Assembly: GCA_017408405.1 (NCBI GenBank)
Contig: JAFQUP010000005.1
Coordinates: 1 to 64,000 of the forward strand
Reading direction: 5' to 3'
Length of the DNA stretch: 64,000 nucleotides
DNA from: Thermoguttaceae bacterium
GTDB lineage: Bacteria; Planctomycetota; Planctomycetia; Pirellulales; Thermoguttaceae
Within the stretch, counting starts at the first letter, position 1; every line of letters begins with the position of its first letter. The notes under the pieces were generated by a model. The model had not been told where the DNA came from and ran no database searches. It saw only the letters and a program-made list of their open reading frames with translations. A program made the position numbers and the translations under genes. This document shows positions 24,948 through 34,390 of the stretch, one piece after another.

Positions 24948-25481
24948 TTAATACTCAATAACAGAAAAAACTTCAGCGTCACACTGCGATTTAAGGAATT
25001 CTCTTCCTTTGCACTCAGAAGAAAGCTCAAGAACAAAACCAAATCCGATGACTTTTCCGCCTACCTTTTCCACGAGTTTTCGACAGGCGTCTACCGTACC
25101 TCCTGTCGCCAAAAGATCATCAATGACCAAAACCCGCGAACCTGGTTTAAGCGCATCCACGTGCATATTCAGCGTGTTGGATCCATATTCCAGATCATAC
25201 GTTTGAGAAATGACTTTACGCGGCAATTTATTTGGTTTTCGGATAAGAGCCAAGCCGCACTGAAGCTCAATCGCCATAGGCGCCGCAAATAGAAACGCGC
25301 GGGCTTCAGGAGCCGCGATGACATCCGGTTTCAGTTCACGCACGGCTTCCGTCAATTTTCGACAGGCTTCCGTAAATGCTTCCGGTGCCTGAATCAAAGT
25401 AGTGATGTCTCTGAAAATAATACCCGGTTTGGGAAAATCCGGAATACTGGTAACGTATTCTTTGAGATTGATTTCTGACAT
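24948..25481 (-). CDS. apt: adenine phosphoribosyltransferase
   Basis: A 177-residue purine salvage enzyme converting adenine and PRPP to AMP. It starts MSEINLKEYVTSIPDFPKPG, the usual Apt N-terminus. It contains the FRDITTLIQ motif, the PEARAFLFAAPMA loop, the flexible RKPNKLPRKV...YDLEYG segment and the PRPP-binding VLVIDDLLATGGT motif near 120. An in-frame ATG 57 bases upstream would add a hydrophobic extension not seen in the family, so the start at 25481 is preferred. It is followed 14 bases later by lpxD. Confidence 0.95.
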   Translation of the reverse strand: MSEINLKEYVTSIPDFPKPGIIFRDITTLIQAPEAFTEACRKLTEAVRELKPDVIAAPEARAFLFAAPMAIELQCGLALIRKPNKLPRKVISQTYDLEYGSNTLNMHVDALKPGSRVLVIDDLLATGGTVDACRKLVEKVGGKVIGFGFVLELSSECKGREFLKSQCDAEVFSVIEY

Positions 25482-25568
25482 TTTGTGTAATGATAAATAA
25501 AGTAAAAGTAATTTAGGAACAGCCTCCACGACAACCACATATTCTGTCGCGGGCCATTCACTGTCTCA

Positions 25569-25628
25569 AAATTTAAGGCCCTTCCCCAAACTGATTTTCT
25601 TTGGAAAACTCGTTTTGGGAAGCCCTTT
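25569..25628. terminator. terminator after recA, possibly bidirectional
   Basis: GGGCTTCCCAAAA and TTTGGGGAAGGGCC (minus-strand reading) form an imperfect stem of about 10-12 bp. AAATTTT follows on the minus strand and CCCTTTTT on the plus strand. It separates recA from apt. Confidence 0.6.
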
Positions 25629-26759
25629 TTAAAGTTCAATATCGGCGTTTTCGTTTTCCAGTTCATCAAAATCAGGAAGCTCTTCGGAAGTCTCACCTGA
25701 TTCTGAAATTGGCTCCAAATTCACCAAAATTTTTTCCTTGATCTCTTCGCAAACATCCGTATTTTCCTTGAGAAAAAGTCGAGCTTTTTCTCTTCCCTGG
25801 CCCAACGGAGTTTCGCCATATCGGAACCAGGCTCCGCTTCGGATAATAATTTTTTGCGCCAGAGCCAGATCAATAATATCCCCTTCGTAACTGATGCCGG
25901 AATCGTGCATCATATCAAATTCAGCGGTTTGGAAAGGAGGAGCCACTTTATTCTTGACAACCTTCGCCTTGACTCTCTGCCCAATGACATTTTCACCATC
26001 CTTGATCTGCCCAATTCTGCGCACATCCAGACGGCAGGAACAGTAAAATTTAAGAGCGCGTCCACCCGGTGTCGTTTCCGGAGAGCCATACCCCATTGTC
26101 CCGATCTTATCTCGAATCTGATTGATAAAAATGACAATCGCCTTGCTCTTTGAAATGGCCCCGGTCAATTTTCTCAATGACTGACTCATCAATCGCGCCT
26201 GAAGCCCAACATGCTGATCGCCAATCTCACCCTCCAGCTCCTTTTTCGGAACAAGAGCCGCTACGGAGTCAACGACCACGACATCGACCGCGTTGGAACG
26301 AATGAGCATTTCCGCGATATGAAGAGCTTCCTCACCGCAGGAAGGCTGACTAACCAGAAGTGTCTCAAGATCCACGCCCAATTTTTTCGCCCAGCTCGGA
26401 TCAAGCGCGTGTTCCGCGTCGATGAAGGCCGCGATTCCGCCCAGTTTCTGAGCCTGAGCCACTAGATGCAGTGTTAATGTCGTTTTTCCACTGGATTCAG
26501 GTCCAAAAACCTCCACGATTCTTCCGCGCGGCAATCCCTTTCCGCCTAATGCGCGATCCAGAGACAGACAGCCCGTGGAAATTCCCTGAATATTCAGCGA
26601 AGAATTGGCTCCAAGTGCCATAATGGCTCCCGTACCAAATTCTTTCTCAATCTGCGATACGGTGGAACGAAGCATTTCATTCTGTTCAAGCAGAGCGTTA
26701 ATTCTGCTGTTTCCGCCCTTTATGGCATCCTGACTTTCTGTTTCTTTTTTTTTCGCCAT
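25629..26759 (-). CDS. recA: recombinase RecA
   Basis: A 376-residue DNA strand-exchange ATPase for recombination repair and the SOS response. It has the standard RecA core: [13 protein letters not shown], the Walker [12 protein letters not shown] near 88-98, the [10 protein letters not shown] block, [20 protein letters not shown], the L2-region [20 protein letters not shown] and [19 protein letters not shown]. The N-terminus carries a charged extension, and the acidic C-terminal tail ([16 protein letters not shown]) is as usual. It lies 39 bases downstream of the WD40 membrane protein gene on the same strand, so it may be read partly from that gene's promoter. No LexA-like box was recognised. 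Confidence 0.98.
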   Translation of the reverse strand: MAKKKETESQDAIKGGNSRINALLEQNEMLRSTVSQIEKEFGTGAIMALGANSSLNIQGISTGCLSLDRALGGKGLPRGRIVEVFGPESSGKTTLTLHLVAQAQKLGGIAAFIDAEHALDPSWAKKLGVDLETLLVSQPSCGEEALHIAEMLIRSNAVDVVVVDSVAALVPKKELEGEIGDQHVGLQARLMSQSLRKLTGAISKSKAIVIFINQIRDKIGTMGYGSPETTPGGRALKFYCSCRLDVRRIGQIKDGENVIGQRVKAKVVKNKVAPPFQTAEFDMMHDSGISYEGDIIDLALAQKIIIRSGAWFRYGETPLGQGREKARLFLKENTDVCEEIKEKILVNLEPISESGETSEELPDFDELENENADIEL

Positions 26760-26798
26760 TCCAGTACCCCCTGATTAAACTTTTCTTTCTCTGATTCT

Positions 26799-28997
26799 CT
26801 ATTCATTCCGCGGATGCGGCGGACCGGAACGTTCTTCCTTTTCCATTTCACTGTCCCAGTCATCCTCTTCATCGGAGGAATTCTTTCCTGTTGGGGCTAA
26901 ACTGCCGCCTGCCTTTTCAAAATCTTTCCGAATATCTTCCAACGTTGAAGCCTCTGAAGCTCCATCGCTCTTTTCTTTCTTTTTGCCTGGATGATCCGCC
27001 ATGAAACGAGTCTCCATAGGAAGTTCATCCATGCGCCACATTCGGAGTCGGCAATCGTCTCCGCCGCCGAAAAAGTACTTATTATCCGGAGTGAAAAGCC
27101 CGGAAACCAGAAAATAATCATACGGTTCATTGTCCACTTTCGTCAGCGTTTTGAAAACCCCCAGATAATCATACGGTTTTTTCCCGCTGTAGAACACGAA
27201 ATCATCTCCCAAAAATAAAACATACTTTGAATCCGGGGAGTAAAGTATCTGCCGAATATTCCGCGACGTATTTTCCGAATTTCGGGTTGACCAGAACATC
27301 ACGCATTTGACTCCTTCACGAGGGCGATTTGTCCGCGGCGCGAAATCCCAATACGCGATTCGTCCGTAATTATCCGCGGAAACGACCGTAAATGAATTTT
27401 TATCCGATTTGTCATTAGGGTTTTGGGGAGAAATCGCGAGTGCCACGGAATCCGCGTTAGGAAAATCATGATGGCTGACTCCCTGAACCAGGTTTGGACG
27501 AAATTCCCCGACTGAGGAATTGCGGGGACGCTGCTCGTCAGATTCAAGATCCGCCATGCAGATACCATATGCCGGATTGCTCGTGCGATTGTCAAAATAG
27601 TAAACGCCGGCATTGGATCCAGCTGCCGCGGCTAAAAGATATTTTCCATTCGGCGTATACTTTACGTCACAGAATTTACCAACAGGGTAAAATGTCTGAT
27701 AATACGTATCAACGTTCTCCGACAATCCGCCGGATCCACGACGCCGAATTACCTCCTGCCAATTCTCAATATCCCACAAAATGAGCGCGCCGCACGTTGA
27801 ATAAGGATTTCCGGTCTCATCCAGCGCGTCAACTGTCGCAGCCAAAACAAACTGCCTGCCTGACGGAGTAAAAGTCACCGAATGAATCGAGTGAACTCGG
27901 CCCAATCTCTGTTTTACCCGCATTTTGGGAGTCATTTTATTGACAAAATGCCAAGTCGGAGTCAGAGAACCATTCTCACCAGGAAGATTGTCAAGGCTCC
28001 AGAGAATCGCGTTTCCGCCAGAATCCGCCGACACTACTTTCGTTCCATCTGGAGACATGGCCAGGGAAACTATCGGATACTCATGATTCCAGTAAACCGC
28101 CAATGGCCGCATCGTTTCCATTGACCAAAACGCGATCGGGTAACTTTCCACTGACGGACGCGTCTTTTTCCAAACCATGTTTTCATTCGTCGTGTCCCGA
28201 ACATGAAGTTTTTCCAAATCTGGAGTTTCAGATGAATTCACGACTGAAAGAAGATCATCAAGATTCAAATCCGACAAATCATCCTCTTTTCTTTCTTCTT
28301 CTCCAAGCAGCTCTTTCTGGCGCTGTTCCGTAATCTCGATAACCCGTTTACCATTTTTTCCAAGATTAAGATAATCCATGAAAACGCTATTGGGTAAATC
28401 GGCTGGCCGGCTATCATACGAAAGAAAACGAGGCTGCTGAACCATCTCCTCCTGTGCCTCTCCATAGGAATTAAGGGAACCTTGCTCTTCCTCCTGCTTC
28501 CTTTTGCTGATGACCTGGGATTCAATTTCAGCCAGACGCATTCGGGGACCGCCGCCGGTCACCAGATAACGACCACATGGGGTCAGACAGACCGCGCTGG
28601 GATAATTCCACTTGCAGTCCACAGAAAATGCCTTGACCTCTGCCCTCTTCAGCCCCGTGGATCCAGTATTTGACGCGACAATGACAGCATCGCTCGCTTC
28701 ATGCCTTTTCCCCTCACGATGAACAGTCCAAATCGTATAGGCAAGTACGCAAATTCCCAAAAGAACCCCAAGCGTTGAGAGAATGACTGTCAGACACCCC
28801 ACGATCGTCCATTCTTTAACAATCTGCTCATCCGGAAAACCAAATTCACCGTAGTCAAGAAGAACGTGTTCGCTTTCACCTGACGACATGCCGGGAATAA
28901 ATTGCGATTCTCCATCACGACCTTCATACTTAGGACCTTTTTTTGATCCTGAAGGCATATTTAACAGCGGGTTTTCACGAACAAAAAAATCAACCAT
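26799..28997 (-). CDS. WD40-repeat membrane protein
   Basis: A 732-residue protein. A hydrophilic N-terminus of about 60 residues precedes one membrane helix (WTIVGCLTVILSTLGVLLGI, then CVLAYTIW). After it comes a large region of beta-propeller repeats with typical strands (SAVCLTPCGRYLVTGG; YPIVSLAMSPDGTKVVSADS with GNAILWS; VKYTPNGKYLLAA; LFTPDNKYFFGGGDDCRLRM). The tail is Lys/Glu/Asp-rich. It is probably a scaffold on one side of the cytoplasmic membrane; partners are unknown. The start MVDFFVRENPLLN is preferred over an upstream in-frame ATG because it fits the promoter at 29096 with a leader of about 90 bases. Confidence 0.8.
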   Translation of the reverse strand: MVDFFVRENPLLNMPSGSKKGPKYEGRDGESQFIPGMSSGESEHVLLDYGEFGFPDEQIVKEWTIVGCLTVILSTLGVLLGICVLAYTIWTVHREGKRHEASDAVIVASNTGSTGLKRAEVKAFSVDCKWNYPSAVCLTPCGRYLVTGGGPRMRLAEIESQVISKRKQEEEQGSLNSYGEAQEEMVQQPRFLSYDSRPADLPNSVFMDYLNLGKNGKRVIEITEQRQKELLGEEERKEDDLSDLNLDDLLSVVNSSETPDLEKLHVRDTTNENMVWKKTRPSVESYPIAFWSMETMRPLAVYWNHEYPIVSLAMSPDGTKVVSADSGGNAILWSLDNLPGENGSLTPTWHFVNKMTPKMRVKQRLGRVHSIHSVTFTPSGRQFVLAATVDALDETGNPYSTCGALILWDIENWQEVIRRRGSGGLSENVDTYYQTFYPVGKFCDVKYTPNGKYLLAAAAGSNAGVYYFDNRTSNPAYGICMADLESDEQRPRNSSVGEFRPNLVQGVSHHDFPNADSVALAISPQNPNDKSDKNSFTVVSADNYGRIAYWDFAPRTNRPREGVKCVMFWSTRNSENTSRNIRQILYSPDSKYVLFLGDDFVFYSGKKPYDYLGVFKTLTKVDNEPYDYFLVSGLFTPDNKYFFGGGDDCRLRMWRMDELPMETRFMADHPGKKKEKSDGASEASTLEDIRKDFEKAGGSLAPTGKNSSDEEDDWDSEMEKEERSGPPHPRNE

Positions 28998-29095
28998 GAA
29001 TTGGCCTCTACTGGAATCTGTCTGACAATAAGGGGCTGACTGAAGTAAGTATTTCGGAAACGGCAAGTTTTATCGAAAGCAACTTCTCTGTTTTT

Positions 29096-29124
29096 AATAT
29101 AGCATACTGTTTCAGAAATTTCAA
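29096..29124 (-). promoter_or_regulatory. promoter of the WD40 protein gene
   Basis: On the minus strand TTGAAA (29124-29119), 17-base spacer, TATATT (29101-29096). The rest of 28998-29380 is AT-rich, and I see no gene or strong structure in it. Confidence 0.7.
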
Positions 29125-29380
29125 CATCGATTTTCAATCTTCTCACTAAATTTCAAATAAATTATTTTTTTTATAGAATTCCGAACGACAGATTAAAGAA
29201 AAATTACCTTATTTCCCCCAAATCCTCTTAAAATTCATGTCGTTTTAGAAAAAATCAAGATTACTCAAAAATTTCCAGAGCACTTCAGAAAATAAAAATA
29301 TTCGCGTACCCAGCCAGCCTTTACTTCATAAAATACCAGATCCTCGGAGAATACTCTTTCAGAAAAACGCCTGCCAATCG

Positions 29381-29407
29381 AAAAGGACTCAGGTCTTCCC
29401 TGAGTCC
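29381..29407 (-). terminator. rho-independent terminator (minus strand)
   Basis: On the minus strand GGACTCAGG and CCTGAGTCC (29407-29385) close a small loop and are followed by TTTT. It ends the 192-residue hypothetical gene. Confidence 0.85.
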
Positions 29408-29416
29408 ACTTCAAAT

Positions 29417-29995
29417 TTATTTTTCCTCGTTCGGATCAGAGGGCAGATCCCGTAAATAAGGAGGAACCAGTTTCAAAGGAGCGGATCGGTCATTCATCTC
29501 TTCCCAAATCTCCCGTTCTTCGTCAGACGCGTAGTAAGTCAGCCATATTTCCTGATTTTCTCCTACTGAAGCACAGTCCCAATGAAGATAACCGTCACGT
29601 ACCGCAAGCATCTTTTCTTTTGACGGAAGAATCTCCTGACAAATAAGAAGGTAAAGTTCACGATCAGAAAGATGATCGGTAAAATCCAGAACAATCTGTT
29701 TCTCATAAAGAGCTTCCGCCAGTTTCCGAAGCTCCAGACGTACTTCCTCCTGGGTCATGAACGATGGATGGCGCGGACAAAGCGGAGGATCAAACCATTG
29801 CGAGATGGGAAGAACCGGTGCCATTTCCCACGCCAGCATCATCTCAAGATACTCATTTTCAACATCAAGCGGCAAATGGCGTTCGTCAAGGCTTACGATC
29901 GATTCATCATAGTACGGTTCAAGTTCGCTGCGCAATTCCGCGTTCCGAATCATCGCGTTAATTTCGTCTGCCGGATTTTTTATGATTTCTGCCAT
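29417..29995 (-). CDS. hypothetical protein, planctomycete type
   Basis: A 192-residue soluble, acidic protein that I do not recognise beyond its resemblance to short conserved planctomycete hypotheticals. Visible features are an N-terminal helix (EINAMIRNAELRSELEPYYD), a PPLCPRHPSF segment with one Cys and two His, a helix EEVRLELRKLAEALYEKQIV followed by LDFTDHLSDRELYLLICQEI, and an acidic C-terminus. There is no signal peptide or membrane segment. It stands alone with its own terminator. A role cannot be given. Confidence 0.75.
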   Translation of the reverse strand: MAEIIKNPADEINAMIRNAELRSELEPYYDESIVSLDERHLPLDVENEYLEMMLAWEMAPVLPISQWFDPPLCPRHPSFMTQEEVRLELRKLAEALYEKQIVLDFTDHLSDRELYLLICQEILPSKEKMLAVRDGYLHWDCASVGENQEIWLTYYASDEEREIWEEMNDRSAPLKLVPPYLRDLPSDPNEEK

Positions 29996-30108
29996 TTGTT
30001 AAACCTGCCCTGGTTTTGATCGACTATCTCAAATATCTAAATTTATTTCTGAAAAGCAAAAAATCCATTTTCGCCCAGTGAAACACTTTGTCACAAAAGA
30101 AAAATCTG

Positions 30109-30137
30109 CCTCTATTCATGAAATAGAGGTTATTTTT
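30109..30137 (+). terminator. terminator-like hairpin without an upstream gene
   Basis: CCTCTATT (30109-30116) pairs with AATAGAGG (30122-30129), followed by TTATTTTTC. No plus-strand gene ends nearby. The surrounding 29996-30420 region is AT-rich and holds no other convincing feature except the ribosome site of the next gene. Confidence 0.4.
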
Positions 30138-30420
30138 CTCTTCATCTCTAATTTACTATTTTTTTGGAAAGATTCAAGTTTTTTTTTGCTCTTTCATGAA
30201 AATATTTACAGGCAGTAATTTATTCAATCGTTATCTTTGGAACAAACAGACTTTTTCGTCGTACGGCTGGCACCGTAAAATCCTCCCAAAAGGTCTGTCT
30301 CTCGTAAAATCACGAAAAAAAACCTTTTTTCGAAAAACTTTCTTAAAAAACGCTAAAGATAATCCGACAGCAAGCCGAAAAACAAAATGAAACGCTTTTT
30401 TACGTAATATGAGGCAAGTA

Positions 30421-30648
30421 ATGAGAAAAACTTTTATGCTCGCCCTTGGCACTTTTATTCTTCTGCTCGGATTTCAGTGTGCGTACGTGAAAACGTTCCA
30501 TTTCAAATTCTCATTTGAAAAAAATCCGGAAACAGGAAAACCCATTCCATGTGTCTTCCATTCCAGTCCTCTCGCGAAATACTGCCTGCTGACTATTGGC
30601 GCTCTGACGATAATTCTTCCCTTTACCTATGCCGAACCGAAAAATTAG
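30421..30648 (+). CDS. small hypothetical membrane protein
   Basis: A 75-residue protein with two probable membrane helices: residues 6-20 (MLALGTFILLLGFQC) and about 53-69 (YCLLTIGALTIILPFTY). A loop between them contains FHFKFSFEKNPETGKPIPCV. The ATG at 30421 is preferred because GAGG lies 7 bases upstream, inside the slightly longer frame. No family is recognised. It stands alone, facing the aldo/keto reductase gene. Confidence 0.6.
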   Translation: MRKTFMLALGTFILLLGFQCAYVKTFHFKFSFEKNPETGKPIPCVFHSSPLAKYCLLTIGALTIILPFTYAEPKN

Positions 30649-30721
30649 CGTGTCTTCCCCAATTCATCAGACTCACGCCAGAATGTTCCGCACACGGTAA
30701 AATTCCGCCGTAAACCAACCT

Positions 30722-32029
30722 CTAAACATTCCGCTTCATTTCGTCTTTCACGACCTGCCGATGCGCTTCCGGAATGTTGATCTTTTGCGGGCAGCGGTTC
30801 AGACACTGCTTGCACGAGACGCACGTTTTGGCCTGTTCGAGCATCTTGAGTTCCATTTGGCGGATCCCCGGAAAGCGCGGGCGGATGTCGATGGTCCTTT
30901 TGAACTGATTGTAGATCGTGAAGACGGATGGAATGTCGATCTCCAGCGGACACGGGAGGCAATATTTGCAGTCGGTGCACGGAATGAACCCCGTCGAGCC
31001 GTACGCTTCGAGGGCGGCCGTGATGATTTTTTTCTCTGCGTCGGTGATGGGCTTGAAATTGGAGAACGTCTGAATATTTTCTACCAGATGCTCCATGCAG
31101 TCCATGCCGCTCAGGACGGTAAAGACTCCAGGAAGAGACGCGACATAGCGGAATGCCCAGGACGCAATGGTCGCGTGCGGGTCCGCGTTTTTGAAGACGG
31201 CGTTTCCCTTTTCTCCCAAATTGGCCAGCAGACCGCCGCGAAGCGGTTCCATGACGCAGATCGGAATGTTTCGTTTGCGCAGTACTTCATACTGTTCACC
31301 GCTGCGGTACGGAATCCAGTCGAAATAGTTGAGCTGGATGAGCGCGAAGTCCCACGGATGAAAATCGGCGATCTCGGCCAGAAGCTCCGGCGTGTCGTGG
31401 AACGAGAAACCGAGATTCCGGATCTTTCCTTCCTCTTTTTTCTTCTGAAGGAATTCGACCATGCCGACTCTTTTCGCGTGTGCCCACGAATTGACCTGCA
31501 GATTATGGCAGAGGTAGAAATCGAAGTATTCGACGCGGCTTTTTTGGAGTTGGTCGTCGAAAATGCGCGTAAGGTCTGCCGGCGTGCTTCCGGGGTTCAT
31601 CGGCGGCATTTTCGTGGCGAAAAAGTAGCTTTCCCGCGGATATTTGGCCAGAAGCCGGGCACAGAGATCCTCTGCCTTTCCTCCGAGGTACGTGTATGCC
31701 GTGTCGAAATAGTTGATTCCGGACGCCATCGCGGTGTCGACGAGCTTCTGCGAGATGTTCGTGTCCATCGGCATTCGGAATACGCCGAAACCAAGCGACG
31801 GAAGCGAAAGGCCGCCCTTGAACGGATTCCGAAAGACCTGCGGCGGAGCGTCCTGGGAAGTTCCTGACGGAATCATTGAACCAGCGTTTTCCGGAGTCGC
31901 CAGGGCACCGTCTGCCGGGCCAGCACCTGACGGAGTCGGCACGGGCGCATTTTCGGAGGTCGAGACCAGATTCACGGAAGAGGCGGCAGAAACCGCGGCC
32001 GCTGTCTGCAGAAAGTCACGTCGATTCAT
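30722..32029 (-). CDS. aldo/keto reductase with C-terminal 4Fe-4S domain, probably exported
   Basis: A 435-residue oxidoreductase. The N-terminus MNRRDFLQTAAAVSAASSVN is a twin-arginine-type signal, followed by a Pro/Gly-rich linker and then an AKR barrel (GGLSLPSLGFGVFRMPM; SGINYFDTAYTYLGGKAEDL with catalytic Asp and Tyr; FYLCHNLQVNSW). The C-terminal part carries two ferredoxin-like clusters (CTDCKYCLPCPLEIDIP and CVSCKQCLNRCPQKINIP). Such proteins are predicted NADPH- or ferredoxin-linked reductases with unknown substrates. It overlaps the polyferredoxin gene by ATGA, so the two are one operon and presumably one electron-transfer system. The DNA is visibly more G+C-rich than the neighbouring genes. 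Confidence 0.9.
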   Translation of the reverse strand: MNRRDFLQTAAAVSAASSVNLVSTSENAPVPTPSGAGPADGALATPENAGSMIPSGTSQDAPPQVFRNPFKGGLSLPSLGFGVFRMPMDTNISQKLVDTAMASGINYFDTAYTYLGGKAEDLCARLLAKYPRESYFFATKMPPMNPGSTPADLTRIFDDQLQKSRVEYFDFYLCHNLQVNSWAHAKRVGMVEFLQKKKEEGKIRNLGFSFHDTPELLAEIADFHPWDFALIQLNYFDWIPYRSGEQYEVLRKRNIPICVMEPLRGGLLANLGEKGNAVFKNADPHATIASWAFRYVASLPGVFTVLSGMDCMEHLVENIQTFSNFKPITDAEKKIITAALEAYGSTGFIPCTDCKYCLPCPLEIDIPSVFTIYNQFKRTIDIRPRFPGIRQMELKMLEQAKTCVSCKQCLNRCPQKINIPEAHRQVVKDEMKRNV

Positions 32030-33585
32030 GCGTTTTCTCCTTCTTTTTCTTCTGATTTTGTTTCGGTTTCCGGAATCTCAAGGACCGTCTGTTCGACTGC
32101 CGGGATCACGCGCATGACGTTTTTGGGGCAGACGAGCTGACACGCGCCGCACCCGGTGCAGAGATCGTCGTTGAATTTCGGGATCTTGCGTCCGCGAAAT
32201 TCGACCATCGAGATCGCCTTTTGCGGGCAGGCCTGCTCGCATTTTGCACACGGATGCGTTCCGAGAAACGCACGGCAGCCGAGCGGATCGTAGCTTCCGA
32301 TGCCCAGTCGAAGTTTCTTTTTGGTCTCCAGTCCAATGTCTTCCAGTGCGCCGGTCGGACAGATCTTCATGCAGGCATCGCAGTCGGTCAGGCATTTCCC
32401 CTGATCAAAATTCAGGAACGGCTGAAGCGTGCCGTAGAGTCCGTGCTCTCCCATGGAGAGTGAAATAGCGTTTCCGCGGCAAACGCCGACGCACAGCCCG
32501 CAGCCGACACAGCGAGTCCGGAATTTTTCGTAGGACCACGCACCTGGCGGAAGGACCTGACGCTCAGTGTCGGCTTTTAGTTCATCCGGTTTCCGAATAT
32601 TGTGCAGGTTCAGAAAATGCCCGACTCCCGCTCCTGCCGCCGTCGCTGAAGAAATGAGGATCGCGCGGCGGATCATGTTCGGTCCTTGGGGTGAGCCGGA
32701 TGGAGAGGAAGCGGTTTCGGAGCGTTTCTTTTCCGGGATGTTCACCGATCTTTCCGAAATGCTTTCCGGATCTCCCGAAACGTTTTCCGACGGCATTTCA
32801 TTGGAGTTGGCGGAGATCTGCGGGTTCTCTTTCCCCAGGAACGGCGGTGCGTAGGTGAGGGCGTTGACGCGGCATTCCGTCAGGCATTCCAGACAGACGA
32901 GGCATTCTGAGGCATTCACCCTGCCGGTTTTTGAATCGAGGCAGCCGGCAGGACATTTTTTCTCGCACATTCCGCAGTGGACGCAGTTTTCGCGGACGCG
33001 GACACGAAAGAGCGAAAAACGTGAGATGAGAGAAAGTGCCGCTCCGACCGGGCAGAGCGAATTGCAGTAGATCCGTCCGCGAAGCCTCACCAGAACGATC
33101 AGCAGGATCAGGAATCCCCACGCTGCGAAAAACGCGCCGCTTTCCGGGGTGGCTAAATGGTTCAGCATCATGACATAATTCGACGACGGCAAAAGCCACG
33201 TTGCGGGGAAAAGCGTGCCGGCCAGTACGAGCGTCACGACGAACACCAGAAGCGGATAGCGGAGCCATTTGAAAGAACGTACGGTTCGGAGATCCGTTCG
33301 GGAGGGGCCGAAGACCTCCTGAAGTCCGCGTCCCAGAAGTTCCTGAAGGATCCCGAGCGGGCAGAAGACCGCGCAGTAAAGCCGCCCGAAAAGGAACGTC
33401 AGAAAAAAGACCGTTCCCAGTGCCGTGAAGAGTCCCCACGAAAAAGACGCCAGCAAACGCACGGACATCGGGCCGAGCTGAAGCTGGAGAAGTTCAGAAG
33501 CCGGTTTCCATCCCAGACAGGCAGCGGTAAAGCACGTCAAAAACAAAAGGGCAGCGGCCCAGCGAAAATTTCTCAGTTTTTTCAT
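32026..33585 (-). CDS. polyferredoxin membrane protein (NapH/CcoG-like)
   Basis: A 519-residue protein. The membrane part (residues 7-190) has four or five helices and the family signature FGRLYCAVFCPLGILQELLG, plus RIYCNSLCPVGAALS. Cluster motifs follow: CVHCGMCEKKCPAGC, CLVCLECLTEC, CVGCGLCVGVCRG, CDACMKICPTGAL, CAKCEQACPQKAI and CTGCGACQLVCPKNVM. That gives several [4Fe-4S] centres in the C-terminal half, joined through an acidic linker near 260-290. It would pass electrons across or along the membrane. It overlaps the downstream aldo/keto reductase by 4 bases, so it is probably that enzyme's electron donor. That is inference from operon structure. Confidence 0.9.
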   Translation of the reverse strand: MKKLRNFRWAAALLFLTCFTAACLGWKPASELLQLQLGPMSVRLLASFSWGLFTALGTVFFLTFLFGRLYCAVFCPLGILQELLGRGLQEVFGPSRTDLRTVRSFKWLRYPLLVFVVTLVLAGTLFPATWLLPSSNYVMMLNHLATPESGAFFAAWGFLILLIVLVRLRGRIYCNSLCPVGAALSLISRFSLFRVRVRENCVHCGMCEKKCPAGCLDSKTGRVNASECLVCLECLTECRVNALTYAPPFLGKENPQISANSNEMPSENVSGDPESISERSVNIPEKKRSETASSPSGSPQGPNMIRRAILISSATAAGAGVGHFLNLHNIRKPDELKADTERQVLPPGAWSYEKFRTRCVGCGLCVGVCRGNAISLSMGEHGLYGTLQPFLNFDQGKCLTDCDACMKICPTGALEDIGLETKKKLRLGIGSYDPLGCRAFLGTHPCAKCEQACPQKAISMVEFRGRKIPKFNDDLCTGCGACQLVCPKNVMRVIPAVEQTVLEIPETETKSEEKEGENA

Positions 33586-34390
33586 CTTAATAAATAATGA
33601 GAATATTAACAGTCAAACCGAAACAGCCATTCAAAAACCTAAAAGTTCCGGCTCTGGATTTGAAATGAACAATACTTAAAGGCAGTTATGAAATTCGGCC
33701 GGAAGGAAAGATATTTTCAGACCGTCAAGGATTCTCCGATTCTTCAAGAAAGCCCATCGTTCATTCGGCAACACGCAGCACGCGCCCGTTTCTGGCTCTC
33801 TCTAAAAAATCTGGAAATTCGCCATCCTTAAAACCTCTCCTCAAGATTCATTTTACCATATTCCCGGATTTCGTAAATAGCTGAAAAGAAAAAAAGGCAA
33901 AAAATAAAAATTTTTCCTTCCCACTCCGCCAAAATCATTCAAGAAACCATTCCGTCCGGTTCCTTCGTTTCAATCCTTTGAAAAGAAATCCTAAAGAGTG
34001 TTCAGGAAAGAAATGTCTCCCAAACCGGAAATTCGAATTATGAGAAAAAAAGCAATCAGAAAAACCGACCGTTCAAAGTATGAAAATTTTCAAAAAATCT
34101 GAATAAATTGGGGGTGCCCCCTGTCATGAAACGAAATTTCCGTGTATAATGAGATAAATTTGGGGGACCTTCCTAAAACCGCTTTCCTTGGAGAAAAGTG
34201 AGAGGGATTTGAATTTCCGCAAGCAGCCAGAAGTTTCGCGTGTTCGCGGATATTTGCGTCTTCAGGCAACGCCGGCCAAAATCAAGAGTATCCTTTTCCG
34301 GAAATTGAGTTTTTGGAAGCTCCTTTAATAAAGGAAAACTGGAAAAATAAAAAAATCAAATGAGAATTGACTCATTAAGAGGAAATTTCT
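33586..34390. other. 805-base intergenic region with one promoter
   Basis: No frame in this stretch looks coding. It is AT-rich and holds the divergent control regions of the polyferredoxin operon and the ABC transporter operon. The only clear element is the plus-strand promoter at 34122. The 230-base leader that follows contains a small hairpin (CGCG-TGTT-CGCG, near 34235-34246) and no terminator. Confidence 0.5.
34122..34150 (+). promoter_or_regulatory. promoter of the ABC transporter operon
   Basis: TGTCAT (34122-34127), 17-base spacer, TATAAT (34145-34150). The leader to the ATG at 34391 would be about 235 bases, unusually long for this window. Confidence 0.55.

Noticed and set aside
30196-30390. 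64-residue basic frame before the small membrane protein
   Set aside because: Lys-rich composition from A-rich DNA, no ribosome site and no conserved-looking pattern.
30761-31867. 368-residue plus-strand frame opposite the aldo/keto reductase gene
   Set aside because: Arg-rich, without domain features, and exactly antisense to a clear AKR barrel. It is a product of high G+C on the coding strand.
32798-33439. 213-residue minus-strand frame inside the polyferredoxin gene
   Set aside because: Same strand, other frame, Arg/Pro-rich. The overlapping frame has six classical cysteine clusters and membrane helices.
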